In this document: in pieces, positions 17,114 to 26,111 of the stretch | Position numbering within the stretch: the stretch's first letter is position 1 | How the letters are laid out: every line of letters begins with the position of its first letter | Source of the DNA: Pseudomonas sp. LP_7_YM | GTDB lineage: Bacteria > Pseudomonadota > Gammaproteobacteria > Pseudomonadales > Pseudomonadaceae | Direction: 5' to 3' | Length of the DNA stretch: 64,000 bases | NCBI RefSeq assembly: GCF_004364435.1 | Contig: NZ_SOCT01000015.1 | Span: 23,015 to 87,014, forward strand | Made by a program: the position numbers and the translations under genes | Notes under the pieces: generated by a model | Database searches by the model: none | The model's input: only the letters and a program-made list of their open reading frames with translations | Told to the model about the DNA's origin: nothing

Positions 17114-17210
17114 GCGGGGGACTCCTGTTGGCAAACGGTAAAAATCAATGGGTGCAAATGAACGTCCTCCGTATCCCCACGTTGGTTCGCCTGCTTCCCA
17201 AGGCTGTTCG

Positions 17211-17255
17211 CCGAAAGCAAAAAGGCCATCCGGTGGTGCCCCCCCGGTTGGCCTT
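17211..17255 (-). terminator. Intrinsic-terminator hairpin inside the speC leader (candidate attenuator)
   Basis: On the minus strand a 12-position stem with one mismatch (17255-17244 with 17233-17222) is followed by TTTTTGCTTT (17223 down to about 17214). It lies about 100 bases upstream of the speC start and about 55 bases downstream of the predicted transcription start, so it would end most transcripts before the gene. Alternatives: the end of a small independent RNA, or a late terminator for the opuC operon. Confidence 0.65.
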
Positions 17256-17316
17256 GCTGTCTCGTCGTCAGTACTTGAGCCGGATGGATCGTTTCCAGCA
17301 TGGACGTTCGGCGCGA

Positions 17317-17345
17317 ACTGTAGGACCAGAAGGGCTGGAGATCAA
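17317..17345 (-). promoter_or_regulatory. Candidate sigma-70 promoter of speC
   Basis: TTGATC (17345-17340) and TACAGT (17322-17317) are spaced by exactly 17 bases on the minus strand, each matching 4 of 6 consensus bases. The predicted start point is near 17310. The wider 17114-17641 gap holds no convincing gene; apart from this promoter, the hairpin and the REP at 17585 it has only a 6-bp inverted repeat at 17476-17498. Confidence 0.45.
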
Positions 17346-17584
17346 CAAAAACTGTCGCGTTTCTACCCGTTTTTGCCAGACGGGCATCCGCGCTCGTTCA
17401 ATCACCCTGTAGTAACCGACAGACGTGACAGGACGATGTTCCCGCACAGTGACTGCTGCCCTGCTTCTGCCCGAAGGTGGCGAGCTTGGCTAGCCACCGA
17501 TCTGCCCCAGGTCACGACCGACCGAAGGGCAGTAGATTCGAAGAAATGTGGTGTGCCTGACACAACCATGCAGCCTGGTCTTAC

Positions 17585-17629
17585 TGCCGCGTCGCGCCAG
17601 ATCGCCTGCAGGCAAGGCTCCTACGGCCA
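17585..17629. repeat. REP-type palindromic element
   Basis: 'GATCGCCTGCAGGCAAGGCT' followed by CCTACGG, with a GC-rich flank, is the common Pseudomonas intergenic REP form (gtaggagc..gcctgc..gcgat). It sits 13 bases past the opuCA stop and may help end or stabilise that transcript. Confidence 0.6.
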
Positions 17630-17641
17630 GAATCACACGCC

Positions 17642-18808
17642 TCAGCCAGCCGCCTGCTCCGCCACCTCAGCTGGCGAAACAATGCTGGTCTTCTTCCCAC
17701 GCGACTGCCCCGAACTCAGGTACGCAGCAATCGACTCTTGAGTCACCTCGCCCAGGAACACGTTCTCCGCATCCAGCACCGGCAGCCAGGCGCGGTTGAA
17801 TTCGTACATGCGCGACAGCAGGATGCGCAGGTGTTCGTCGTAGGCCGCAGTGGCGTTGAACGGCCGCAGGTATTGCTCGCAGGTGCCGCTCTGGCGGTGC
17901 AGGTCGCGGCGGCGGACGTAGCCCATGGCCTTGTTGCTGCCATCGGTGACAACGACGTAGCGGCGGTCGTTTTCATCCATGATTTCCAGCGCGTCGGCCA
18001 CCGGGGTTTCCGGACTAACGGACGGCGCGTTGTCAGCGGCGTCTTCGGCCTTGACCAGCAACAAGCGTTTGAGGGTGCTGTCCTGGCCGACAAAGTTACT
18101 GACGAAGTCGTCTGCCGGGTGCGCCAGCAGCGTGTCCGGGTGGTCGATCTGCAGCAGTTTGCCAGCGCGGAAAATAGCGATCTTGTCGCCCAGCTTGATG
18201 GCTTCGTCGATGTCGTGGCTGACCATGATCACGGTCTTGTTCAGCGCACGCTGCATTTCGAAGAATTCGTTCTGGATCATCTCGCGGTTGATCGGGTCCA
18301 CGGCGCCGAATGGCTCGTCCATCAACAGCAAGGGGGCATCGGCTGCCAGCGCACGGATCACGCCGATGCGCTGCTGCTGGCCACCGGATAATTCGCGCGG
18401 ATAACGATGCAGATATTGCTTGGGCTCGAGCTTGATCATGCTCATCAACTCGCGAGCGCGGTCGTGGCACTTCTGTTTGTCCCAGCCGAGCAGCTTGGGC
18501 ACAACCACGATATTTTCTTCGATGGTCATGTTAGGGAACAGGCCGATCTGCTGGATCACATAACCAATGTTACGGCGCAGGGTCACTTCATCAAGGCCGG
18601 TGGTGTCTTCACCGTTGATCAGCACCTTGCCCGAGGTCGGCATGATCAGGCGGTTGATCATTTTCAGTGTCGTGCTCTTGCCGCAACCGGACGGACCCAG
18701 GAAAACGCAGATCTCGCCCTCGTTGACGGTCAGGCTCACTGAATCGACGGCCTTCACTTCTTTGCCGTTGCTTTGGAAAGTCTTGGTGAGGTTTTGAAGT
18801 TCGATCAT
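17642..18808 (-). CDS. opuCA: Glycine betaine/carnitine/choline ABC transporter ATPase OpuCA
   Basis: 388 residues, the OpuCA size. The ATG at 18808 overlaps the opuCB stop (ATGA); a longer N-terminal reading runs into opuCB and is rejected. The ATPase domain (1 to about 240) has Walker A GPSGCGKST, signature LSGGQQQRIGVIRAL, Walker B LLLMDEPFGAVDP and the switch His in 'IMVSHDIDEA'. Two CBS domains follow (about 255-375; 'YVVVTDGSNKAMGYVRRRDL', 'WLPVLDAENVFLGEV'), which in OpuCA/OpuA proteins sense ionic strength or cyclic-di-AMP-type signals. It is the last gene of the minus-strand opuC operon. Confidence 0.88.
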   Translation of the reverse strand: MIELQNLTKTFQSNGKEVKAVDSVSLTVNEGEICVFLGPSGCGKSTTLKMINRLIMPTSGKVLINGEDTTGLDEVTLRRNIGYVIQQIGLFPNMTIEENIVVVPKLLGWDKQKCHDRARELMSMIKLEPKQYLHRYPRELSGGQQQRIGVIRALAADAPLLLMDEPFGAVDPINREMIQNEFFEMQRALNKTVIMVSHDIDEAIKLGDKIAIFRAGKLLQIDHPDTLLAHPADDFVSNFVGQDSTLKRLLLVKAEDAADNAPSVSPETPVADALEIMDENDRRYVVVTDGSNKAMGYVRRRDLHRQSGTCEQYLRPFNATAAYDEHLRILLSRMYEFNRAWLPVLDAENVFLGEVTQESIAAYLSSGQSRGKKTSIVSPAEVAEQAAG

Positions 18809-19458
18809 TTGAGCAATCCTTTTGGAGTCAGCGAGCGTTGCAGCCATTGCAGAAGCAGGTCAGCGAAGATGGCCAGAATGCTGACCAGTACGGCGCCGAC
18901 GATCAGCATCGACATGTCGCTGCGGCTGATGGAAGCGAGGATGAGTACGCCAAGACCACCGGCACCGATGGTCGCAGCAATGGTCATGACGCCGATATTC
19001 ATGACCACGGCCGTGCGTACACCAGCGAGGATCACCGGCACGGCGATTGGCAATTCGACCATGCGCAGACGCTGGCCGAAGGTCATGCCAATGCCCCTGG
19101 CGGCTTCGCGGATGCCAGGCTCGACACCGGTCAGTGCCAGGTAGGTGTTACGCATGATCGGCAACAAGGAGTACAGAAACACAGCGGTGATGGCAGGCAT
19201 CGGACCCAAGCCCTGCCCAAACCTGGAATAGAACGGCAGCAGCAGGCCGAACAAAGCAATCGACGGGATGGTCAGCAGCACCGTGGCACTGGCTTGCAGA
19301 GGACCGGCAAGGGTGGGAAAGCGGGTCATGAGCACGCCCAGCGGCACACCCACCAGAATCGCCAGCGAAACCGCGATGCCAACCAACGTGATGTGTTGCA
19401 GGGTCAGGTGAAACACCTGGTTCCAGTCAAGATGGGAGAAAGCGCTCCAGAAGCTCAT
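18805..19458 (-). CDS. opuCB: OpuC-type ABC transporter permease (OpuCB)
   Basis: 217 residues, the same length as Bacillus OpuCB, with five to six membrane segments. The conserved cytoplasmic permease loop is seen as 'EPGIREAARGIGMTFGQRLR' followed by 'MVELPIAVPVILAGVR'. The ATG at 19458 overlaps the stop of the binding-protein gene, and its own stop overlaps the ATPase start, so all three are translationally coupled. It forms the membrane channel with the permease at 20439-21152. Confidence 0.88.
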   Translation of the reverse strand: MSFWSAFSHLDWNQVFHLTLQHITLVGIAVSLAILVGVPLGVLMTRFPTLAGPLQASATVLLTIPSIALFGLLLPFYSRFGQGLGPMPAITAVFLYSLLPIMRNTYLALTGVEPGIREAARGIGMTFGQRLRMVELPIAVPVILAGVRTAVVMNIGVMTIAATIGAGGLGVLILASISRSDMSMLIVGAVLVSILAIFADLLLQWLQRSLTPKGLLK

Positions 19459-20411
19459 GGTTTCTCCTCCTGTTTTTCCGCTGGCGTCTGCTTGATCGGC
19501 ACACTTTGCGCGGAAGGATTGATCGGATGGCTGCGCAGGAAATCTGCCGCCACCACGGTAGGATTTTCATGATCGACGTCGACGCGGGCGTTCAGCGCGA
19601 TCATCGTCTGATCATCCAGCAGCGCGGCCAGCGGCTTGAGCTGCTCGGCCAGTTGCGGGTGATTGTCCAGGTACTCCTTGCGGATCACTGGCGCTGCGGT
19701 GTAGTCCGGGAAATAGTGTTTGTCGTCGGCCAGGACCTTGAGCTTGAAGGCATTGAGGCGCCCGTCGGTGGTGTACACCAGCCCGGCAAAGACCTGCCCG
19801 TTGTGCAGCGCGGTATAGACCAGCCCGGCGTCCATCTGACGAGTGTTTTTACGGCTCAGGTTCATGTCGTAGTGCTTGACCATGCCCACCAGTCCGTCGG
19901 AACGGTTGGCGAATTCAGTGTCGAGCGCGACGATATGACCCTCCTTGGCCTCATCCTTGAGCAAGGTTGTCAGTTCGGAAACGTTGTTGATCTGCGGATA
20001 CTGCTGCGCGATCTTGTCCGGCAGTGCCAGGGCGTAGGTATTGTTGAACTTCGATGGCGAGAGCCAGACCAGGCCCTTTTTCGCGTCGAGTTCCTTGACC
20101 CGCTGGTAGGTCTGCTCGCTGTCGAGTTTTTCGTCGACATGGTTGTAGGCCACCAGCGAGACACCGGTGTATTCCCAGAGCATGTCAAGTTGGCCAGACT
20201 CCTGCGCACTGCGCGCCAGGTTACTGCCCAGCCCACCGGTGATCTGGACCTGATAGCCCTTGTCGCGCAGATATTGCGCGGTCAGTTCAGCGAGGATGGT
20301 CTGTTCGGTAAAGACCCGTGCGCCAATGCGCAAGACGGGCATTTCGGCCGCCTGGACGAATCCTGCCAGCAGCAGGCCAGCGCCCACGATCAATGTGCAT
20401 AACTTCTTCAT
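19455..20411 (-). CDS. opuCC: OpuC-type substrate-binding protein (OpuCC/OsmF family)
   Basis: 318 residues. Signal peptide at 1-21 (MKKLCTLIVGAGLLLAGFVQA), without a lipobox, so it is a free periplasmic protein. The mature part has the type II binding fold of the betaine/choline/carnitine family: 'IGARVFTEQTILAELTAQYL', 'QVQITGGLGSN', 'DMLWEYTG' and 'LVYTTDGRL'. Aromatic residues expected for the quaternary-amine cage are present (for example W119, Y147 region), but exact ligands cannot be set here. It is between the two permease genes. Confidence 0.87.
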   Translation of the reverse strand: MKKLCTLIVGAGLLLAGFVQAAEMPVLRIGARVFTEQTILAELTAQYLRDKGYQVQITGGLGSNLARSAQESGQLDMLWEYTGVSLVAYNHVDEKLDSEQTYQRVKELDAKKGLVWLSPSKFNNTYALALPDKIAQQYPQINNVSELTTLLKDEAKEGHIVALDTEFANRSDGLVGMVKHYDMNLSRKNTRQMDAGLVYTALHNGQVFAGLVYTTDGRLNAFKLKVLADDKHYFPDYTAAPVIRKEYLDNHPQLAEQLKPLAALLDDQTMIALNARVDVDHENPTVVAADFLRSHPINPSAQSVPIKQTPAEKQEEKP

Positions 20412-20438
20412 TCATATTCCTTTCATCAGCGCGGCCGG

Positions 20439-21152
20439 TTATCGAGCCAGGCCACGTTCCAGCCAGATACGACTTGCCAGGGTCACGGCGCCATCGAGCA
20501 ACAGGGCCAGCAACGCAGTGCATGCGGCACCGAGCACAAGCTGTGGCTGATTGTTCAGGGCGATACCAGGGAAGATCAGGCTGCCAAGGCTGTTGGCACC
20601 GATCAGGAAGGCAAGCGGCGCGGTACCGACGTTGATCGCCAGCGCGACTCGCACGCCGCCAACGATGATCGGCACGGCATTGGGCAGCTCGACACGCAAC
20701 AGCACCTGACGCGGTGTCATGCCGATGCCGGTGGCAGCTTCCTTGAGTGAGCCCTGAACGTTTTTCAGGCCTTCGTAGGTGTTGCGCACGATGGGCAACA
20801 GAGAGGCGAGGAACAACGCGAAGATGGCAGGTCCGCTGCCAATACCCAGAACACCCAGGGCAATGGCCAGAACTGCAAGAGGAGGAACGGTGTTACCGAT
20901 GTTGAAGATCTGCATGAAGCGTTCGGCGCGGCCAACCATGTTCGGTCGGCTAAGCGCAATGCCAGTCGGGATTCCGACTACCAGTGCCGCCAGCATCGAT
21001 GCCAGCACAAGCAGCACATGCGCTTGCAGATAAAACAGCAGATCATCCTGATACTGCCTGAGTGTGTCGATGCCGATCCATTGGACCAGCAGGGCCAGAA
21101 GCGCGATGACAATCACACCTCCCAATAGCCCCTTGCCATAGCGATTTGCCAC
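20439..21152 (-). CDS. opuCD: OpuC-type ABC transporter permease (OpuCD), first gene of the operon
   Basis: 237 residues with a GTG start at 21152; AAGGAG seven bases upstream fixes it. It has six hydrophobic segments and the family loop 'QGSLKEAATGIGMTPRQVLL'. Transcription runs permease, binding protein, permease, ATPase, the reverse of the Bacillus opuCABCD order though the map order is the same. It is divergent from prfC across 333 bases. Osmotic induction is expected from the family but no specific site is identified. Confidence 0.85.
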   Translation of the reverse strand: MANRYGKGLLGGVIVIALLALLVQWIGIDTLRQYQDDLLFYLQAHVLLVLASMLAALVVGIPTGIALSRPNMVGRAERFMQIFNIGNTVPPLAVLAIALGVLGIGSGPAIFALFLASLLPIVRNTYEGLKNVQGSLKEAATGIGMTPRQVLLRVELPNAVPIIVGGVRVALAINVGTAPLAFLIGANSLGSLIFPGIALNNQPQLVLGAACTALLALLLDGAVTLASRIWLERGLAR

Positions 21153-21416
21153 GGGCGGACTCCTTATTCAGTCGGCGAACGCGTTTCACCGGGACTGGCC
21201 TTTGCAGGCAGCCTGTGAACGTTCGCGAAGAGCAGCGGGTGGGTCGCCGGAAAGGGTTTAACCTCGGCGAAAACACAAGCCATGAGCGCAGCTTCGTCAA
21301 GCTAACTTGCTGATTTTGCGATCCTTGGCTACGTGTGCAGCCAGGAATGGACGTCTCCAGAACCGCAAAGGTTCCCACGTGGGATGCTATTTGGCCACCC
21401 TTGATTGACTGAACGG

Positions 21417-21446
21417 TTCGGATATTGCTTTGGTTTGGGCTATAAT
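21417..21446 (+). promoter_or_regulatory. Candidate prfC promoter
   Basis: A perfect TATAAT (21441-21446) is preceded at 18 bases by a poor -35 (TTCGGA, 21417-21422). It is 40 bases upstream of prfC. The rest of the 21153-21485 gap contains the opuC upstream region, where I see only a TTGACG with no good -10 partner, and no gene. Confidence 0.5.
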
Positions 21447-21485
21447 CGCCGCCCTTTTTTTGAATCACCTCTCGGGCGATTTCCC

Positions 21486-23069
21486 ATGACCAGACAGGCT
21501 GCCGAAGTCGCGAAACGCCGCACTTTCGCCATTATTTCTCACCCCGATGCCGGCAAGACCACCATCACCGAAAAGCTCCTGCTGATGGGCAAGGCCATTG
21601 CCATCGCCGGTACCGTGAAGTCGCGCAAATCCGACCGTCATGCCACCTCCGACTGGATGGAGATGGAAAAGCAGCGTGGTATTTCCATCACCACCTCGGT
21701 CATGCAATTCCCGTATCGCGAACACATGATCAACCTGCTCGACACCCCGGGCCACGAAGACTTCTCCGAAGACACCTATCGCACCCTGACCGCAGTGGAC
21801 TCGGCGCTGATGGTGCTCGATGGCGGTAAGGGCGTCGAGCCACGGACCATCGCCCTGATGGACGTCTGCCGCCTGCGCGACACGCCGATCGTCAGTTTCA
21901 TCAACAAGCTGGACCGCGACATCCGTGACCCGATCGAGCTACTTGACGAGATCGAAGCGGTCCTGAAGATCAAGGCCGCGCCAATCACCTGGCCGATCGG
22001 TTGCTATCGCGACTTCAAGGGCGTGTACCACCTGGCTGACGACTACATCATCGTCTACACCGCAGGGCACGGGCATGAGCGCACCGATGTGAAAATCATC
22101 GAGAAGCTGGACTCCGACGAAGCCCGCGCCCACTTGGGTGATGAATACGATCGCTTCGTCGAGCAACTGGAGCTGGTGCAAGGCGCCTGTCATGAATTCA
22201 ATCAACAGGAATTCCTCGACGGTCAACTGACCCCGGTGTTCTTTGGAACCGCGCTGGGTAACTTCGGCGTCGATCACGTACTCGATGCGGTCGTCGATTG
22301 GGCGCCGAAACCGCTGGCGCGTGTCGCCAACGAGCGCACGGTCGAGCCGATCGAAGAGAAGTTCAGCGGCTTCGTGTTCAAGATTCAGGCAAACATGGAC
22401 CCCAAACACCGCGACCGCATTGCCTTCATGCGCATCTGTTCGGGCAAGTACGACAAGGGCATGAAAATGCGCCACGTGCGCACCGGCAAGGACGTACGCA
22501 TCGGCGACGCGCTGACGTTCTTCTCCAGTGAGCGTGAACAGCTGGAAGAAGCCTACGCCGGCGACATCATCGGCCTGCACAACCACGGCACAATCCAGAT
22601 CGGCGACACCTTCAGCGAAGGCGAAGCGCTGGGTTTCACCGGCATCCCGCACTTCGCCCCGGAACTGTTCCGCCGGGTGCGTTTGCGCGATCCGCTGAAA
22701 TCCAAACAGCTGCGTCAGGGCCTGCAACAGCTGGCCGAAGAAGGCGCCACCCAGGTGTTCTTCCCGACGCGCAGCAACGACATCATTCTTGGCGCCGTCG
22801 GTGTGCTGCAGTTCGACGTCGTCGCCAGCCGCCTGAAGGAAGAATACAAAGTGGAATGTTCCTACGAGCCGATCACCGTGTATTCCGCGCGCTGGATCGA
22901 TTGCAGCGACAAGAAGAAGTTGGAGGAATTCGAGAACAAGGCGGTGGAAAACCTGGCCGTGGATGGCGGCGGTCACCTCACCTACCTGGCGCCAACCCGG
23001 GTCAACCTGGCGTTGATGGAAGAGCGCTGGCCGGACGTGAAATTCCGCGCAACGCGTGAGCACCATTAA
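21486..23069 (+). CDS. prfC: Peptide chain release factor 3 (RF3)
   Basis: GTPase that recycles RF1/RF2 from the ribosome after termination; 527 residues, the standard length. The ATG at 21486 (MTRQAAEVAKRRTFAIISH) is the family start, so the 27 codons further upstream are not coding. GTPase motifs: G1 'SHPDAGKTT', G2 'RGISITTSV', G3 'LDTPGHEDFSEDTYR', G4 'NKLDRD'. The later EF-G-like domains II and III are intact ('FVFKIQANMDPKHRDRIAF', 'VVASRLKEEYKVEC'). Monocistronic; followed by a long REP palindrome and the convergent ggt gene. Confidence 0.96.
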   Translation: MTRQAAEVAKRRTFAIISHPDAGKTTITEKLLLMGKAIAIAGTVKSRKSDRHATSDWMEMEKQRGISITTSVMQFPYREHMINLLDTPGHEDFSEDTYRTLTAVDSALMVLDGGKGVEPRTIALMDVCRLRDTPIVSFINKLDRDIRDPIELLDEIEAVLKIKAAPITWPIGCYRDFKGVYHLADDYIIVYTAGHGHERTDVKIIEKLDSDEARAHLGDEYDRFVEQLELVQGACHEFNQQEFLDGQLTPVFFGTALGNFGVDHVLDAVVDWAPKPLARVANERTVEPIEEKFSGFVFKIQANMDPKHRDRIAFMRICSGKYDKGMKMRHVRTGKDVRIGDALTFFSSEREQLEEAYAGDIIGLHNHGTIQIGDTFSEGEALGFTGIPHFAPELFRRVRLRDPLKSKQLRQGLQQLAEEGATQVFFPTRSNDIILGAVGVLQFDVVASRLKEEYKVECSYEPITVYSARWIDCSDKKKLEEFENKAVENLAVDGGGHLTYLAPTRVNLALMEERWPDVKFRATREHH

Positions 23070-23097
23070 GGACCCGTGAAGTTCATGGCCAAGCGCT

Positions 23098-23244
23098 GAT
23101 GGTTCCCATGCTCCGCGTGGGAATGCCGCTCATGACGCTGCGCGTCATTCATAGCGGACGCGGAGCGTCACGGGATGCGTTCCCACGCAGAGCGTGGGAA
23201 CGATCATCGCCGCAATCGCGAGCAAGCTCACGCCTACAAGTGCC
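23098..23244. repeat. Long imperfect palindrome of the Pseudomonas REP/REPIN kind
   Basis: 'GGTTCCCATGCTCCGCGTGG' (from 23101) and 'GTTCCCACGCAGAGCGTGGG' (from 23179) are each hairpins and pair with one another across about 105 bases; the centre also repeats 'GACGC..GCGTC' and 'GGACGCGGAGCGTC'. A second short REP unit (GCGAGCAAGCTCACGCCTAC, 23218-23237) follows directly. It lies between the convergent prfC and ggt genes and probably insulates their 3' ends. Confidence 0.75.
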
Positions 23245-23250
23245 CACTCC

Positions 23251-24918
23251 TCACTTCACTACCATCCCCACTCCCCGCCCACGTGGGTCGGACGCGGTTT
23301 CGACCTTGGTGCCGTTGATGCTGATCGCCTGCACATTGCCCATCGACCAACCCTGATCCTTGAGCGTGTAGCCCATGGCTTTCAATTCATCGGCGACGGC
23401 TGCCGGCAGTGGCGCAAATTTCTCGGTATAGATCGTGTCTTTGGGCAACAACTGATGATGAACCCGCCCTGCCGCCACCGCTTCCTTGAGCGGCATATGG
23501 AAGTCATAGAGGTCGTTCAGCACCTGAAACACGGTGGTGAAAATCCGCGAGCCACCCGGCGTGCCCAACACCAGCGTCACTTCACCATCGCGCGTTACCA
23601 GGCTCGGACTCATTGACGACAACATGCGCTTGCCCGGCTCGATGGCGTTGGCATCCCCACCGACCACGCCAAAGGCATTGGCCACACCCGGCTTGGCGCT
23701 GAAGTCGTCCATCTCGTCGTTCATCAAAAAGCCCGCGCCCTTGACCACTACACCACTGCCGTAATCCCAGTTCAGCGTGTAGGTATTGCTGACTGCATTG
23801 CCCTTTGAATCAACGATGGAGAAGTGCGTGGTCTGGTGCGACTCAAGACCGGCCTTGACGTTTTCAGTCGGGGATATCGCAGTTGGATTGACCTCATGCG
23901 CGCGCCCGGCGAGATAGACGTGGTCGGTCAGTTGATTCACCGGTGCCTGTGAGAAATCGGGATCGCCCAAATAGTTGGCCCGATCAGCGAACACGCGTTT
24001 TTCGATCTCTGCCAACAGGTGGATGTAGCGCGCCGAGTTCAGCGCGACGCCCTTGAAGTCATCGCCCAACTGCTCCTTGATGCCCATCAACTGCGCCAGG
24101 GCGACGCCGCCAGAGCTGGGCAGTGGCGCGGTGTACAGGGTGTTGCCGTTGAAATTGACGTGCAGCGGTTTGCGCCACACAGCCTTGTAATCGGCCAGGT
24201 CCTGTTTGGTGATCAGCCCGCTATCGTGCTGCATCTGCGCCACCAACAGGTCAGCCGTCTGACCCTGATAGAACTCGCTGGCGCCCCTGTCGGCAATGCG
24301 CTGCAGAGTCTTGGCCAGCTCCGGCTGGCGGAAGGTTTCACCGGCTTTCAGGTTGCCAAAGTAGTCGCTGAAGTTGGTCTTGCCGTTGAGCTGTTTGATC
24401 GCTGCTTCGCCGTACATGTATTGCTTGTCGGCCACCTTGAAACCGTTTCGCGCGTAGCCGATGGCTGGCGTCAGCAACTGCGCCCACGGCAGTTTGCCGA
24501 ACTTGCGATGAGCCTCCCAAAGGCCCATAACGGTGCCGGGCACGCCAGAAGCACGGGCGCCAACCAGGCTCATGCCGGGCACCACCTCGCCCTTGTCGTC
24601 CAGATACATAGTGCGGCTGGCGGCCTTGGGCGCTGTCTCGCGATAGTCGAGAAAATACGGCTTGCCGTGCATGAACAGGGTCATGAAGCCGCCGCCACCG
24701 ATGTTGCCCGCCTCGGGGTACGTGACTGCTAGGGTGAAGGCAGTGGCGACGGCTGCGTCGACCGCATTGCCACCCTTTTTCAGGATCTGCGCAGCGACTT
24801 CTGCGCCATACTGATCGGGGGCTGCAACAGCGCCGCCTTCGAGTGCGACGGCATACACCGGGGAACTGGCGGCGAATATCACCGCCAAGGCGAGGGTCTT
24901 GAGTGTCACGACTCGCAT
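23251..24918 (-). CDS. ggt: Gamma-glutamyltranspeptidase
   Basis: Periplasmic N-terminal nucleophile hydrolase, 555 residues, that cleaves the gamma-glutamyl bond of glutathione and related compounds. Signal peptide at 1-23 (ending VYA). The proenzyme self-cleaves before Thr363 in 'ESHQTTHFSIVD', giving large and small subunits. Also seen: the substrate-carboxylate 'DYRETAP', 'GGGGFM', the lid-loop region and the small-subunit 'SSMSPSLV' and 'GTPGGSRI' oxyanion-hole segments. The stop at 23251 is directly beside the REP array. No operon partner: the next minus-strand gene upstream starts at 26000 and ends 149 bases away. Confidence 0.94.
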   Translation of the reverse strand: MRVVTLKTLALAVIFAASSPVYAVALEGGAVAAPDQYGAEVAAQILKKGGNAVDAAVATAFTLAVTYPEAGNIGGGGFMTLFMHGKPYFLDYRETAPKAASRTMYLDDKGEVVPGMSLVGARASGVPGTVMGLWEAHRKFGKLPWAQLLTPAIGYARNGFKVADKQYMYGEAAIKQLNGKTNFSDYFGNLKAGETFRQPELAKTLQRIADRGASEFYQGQTADLLVAQMQHDSGLITKQDLADYKAVWRKPLHVNFNGNTLYTAPLPSSGGVALAQLMGIKEQLGDDFKGVALNSARYIHLLAEIEKRVFADRANYLGDPDFSQAPVNQLTDHVYLAGRAHEVNPTAISPTENVKAGLESHQTTHFSIVDSKGNAVSNTYTLNWDYGSGVVVKGAGFLMNDEMDDFSAKPGVANAFGVVGGDANAIEPGKRMLSSMSPSLVTRDGEVTLVLGTPGGSRIFTTVFQVLNDLYDFHMPLKEAVAAGRVHHQLLPKDTIYTEKFAPLPAAVADELKAMGYTLKDQGWSMGNVQAISINGTKVETASDPRGRGVGMVVK

Positions 24919-25067
24919 AGGGCTTCCTTTGTGGGCTGATGCAACAACTTGTTATTGGCTGGCTGTCTGAGTGCTGACAAGGCTAACGGTCCAGGGCCTC
25001 ATTAATGATGAAACTTCCTACAAAGGCAAATGACCGCCCGCTGTCTATCTGCACACTCGCCTGACAA

Positions 25068-26000
25068 TCACGGCGCTGCTCGCTCACGTCGCAGATTCAA
25101 CGCCAGCACGCTGCTCAGCACCACCAAGGAACCTGCGATCACCCACTGTGACGGCATCTCCCCCAACAGCACCGAAGCAATAACAATCGCCATCGGCGGG
25201 GTCAGGTACAGGCTCATGGAGGCACGACTGACCTCCATGTGTTTGAGCACATACGCCCATGCCAGATAAGCCAGCGCACTGGGAAAGAAGCCCAGCACGC
25301 CCACGGCGATATTGACCCGCAACGGCGCATTGACCACTTCGCCTATCAGCCCCGGCAGGTAGATCAATAGAAAGAACGTACCCGCCCAGATGGTGTAACA
25401 GACCATGGTCAGCCCGTCATAGCGGTGGCTGTAGCGCTTTTGCAAAGAGAAGTACACGCTCCACGAGAAGGCAGCGAGCAACACCAGCAGCCCTCGGGCA
25501 TCGATGTGGCCTAAACCGCGATCCCCTGTAATGACGATCGCCACCCCGATCAACCCCCACGCCACGCATGTCCAGCGCCAGGCGCTGACACGTTCGCTGA
25601 ATACGAAATGCGCGAGCAATGCACTGAACAGCGGCATCGACTGAATCAGCACGCTGGACGCCCCAGCGCTGACACCAGCCTGGCCGAAATTAAGCGCAAT
25701 GTGGTGCAAAGTGACCGCGAAGAAACCGAGCACCGCCAGCAGGGGCAGATCCTTCAGACGCGGCAGCGAAATGCGCATGGAGGATGCGATCAGCGCCATG
25801 AACACCGACGCGATGAGAAAGCGCAGCAGCGCCAGATGAGTCGGGTCGTAGCCCTGCAGCCCGATGCGAATACCGGTGGGTGAGAAGCCCCAGCAGGCGA
25901 TTACAAAGAACGTCGCCAACGCGACTTTGATGCCCTGCCAACGCAGCCTGGTGTCCTGTGCCTCAATGCCCATCCGGACCGGATCGTTCGCCACGCTCAT
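25068..26000 (-). CDS. EamA/DMT-family inner-membrane exporter
   Basis: 310 residues from the ATG at 26000; a GTG two codons upstream is an alternative. Ten hydrophobic segments in two EamA repeats, with the repeat hallmarks 'ACWGFSPTGIRIGL' early and 'ALAYLAWAYVLKHMEVSRAS' plus 'PPMAIVIASVLLGE' late. The DMT superfamily exports amino acids and other small metabolites; the substrate cannot be read. It is divergent from the LysR gene at 26112 across 111 bases, so that regulator probably controls it. Confidence 0.85.
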   Translation of the reverse strand: MSVANDPVRMGIEAQDTRLRWQGIKVALATFFVIACWGFSPTGIRIGLQGYDPTHLALLRFLIASVFMALIASSMRISLPRLKDLPLLAVLGFFAVTLHHIALNFGQAGVSAGASSVLIQSMPLFSALLAHFVFSERVSAWRWTCVAWGLIGVAIVITGDRGLGHIDARGLLVLLAAFSWSVYFSLQKRYSHRYDGLTMVCYTIWAGTFFLLIYLPGLIGEVVNAPLRVNIAVGVLGFFPSALAYLAWAYVLKHMEVSRASMSLYLTPPMAIVIASVLLGEMPSQWVIAGSLVVLSSVLALNLRRERAAP

Positions 26001-26111
26001 TCCCACCCCCGTCGGCAGACCTTTGCCTGCACCCTTGGCCGTGAGTATCGAAACAAACTATGCTCACCACAACCGAACAATACTGACTCAATCATTCACT
26101 TTTGGTGACGC

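Noticed and set aside
17062..17301. 79-codon frame running from the speC leader into speC as a leader peptide
   Set aside because: It overlaps the terminator hairpin and the speC start in another frame and has no clear ribosome-binding site; it lacks ornithine- or arginine-type codon runs that would suggest control by stalling.
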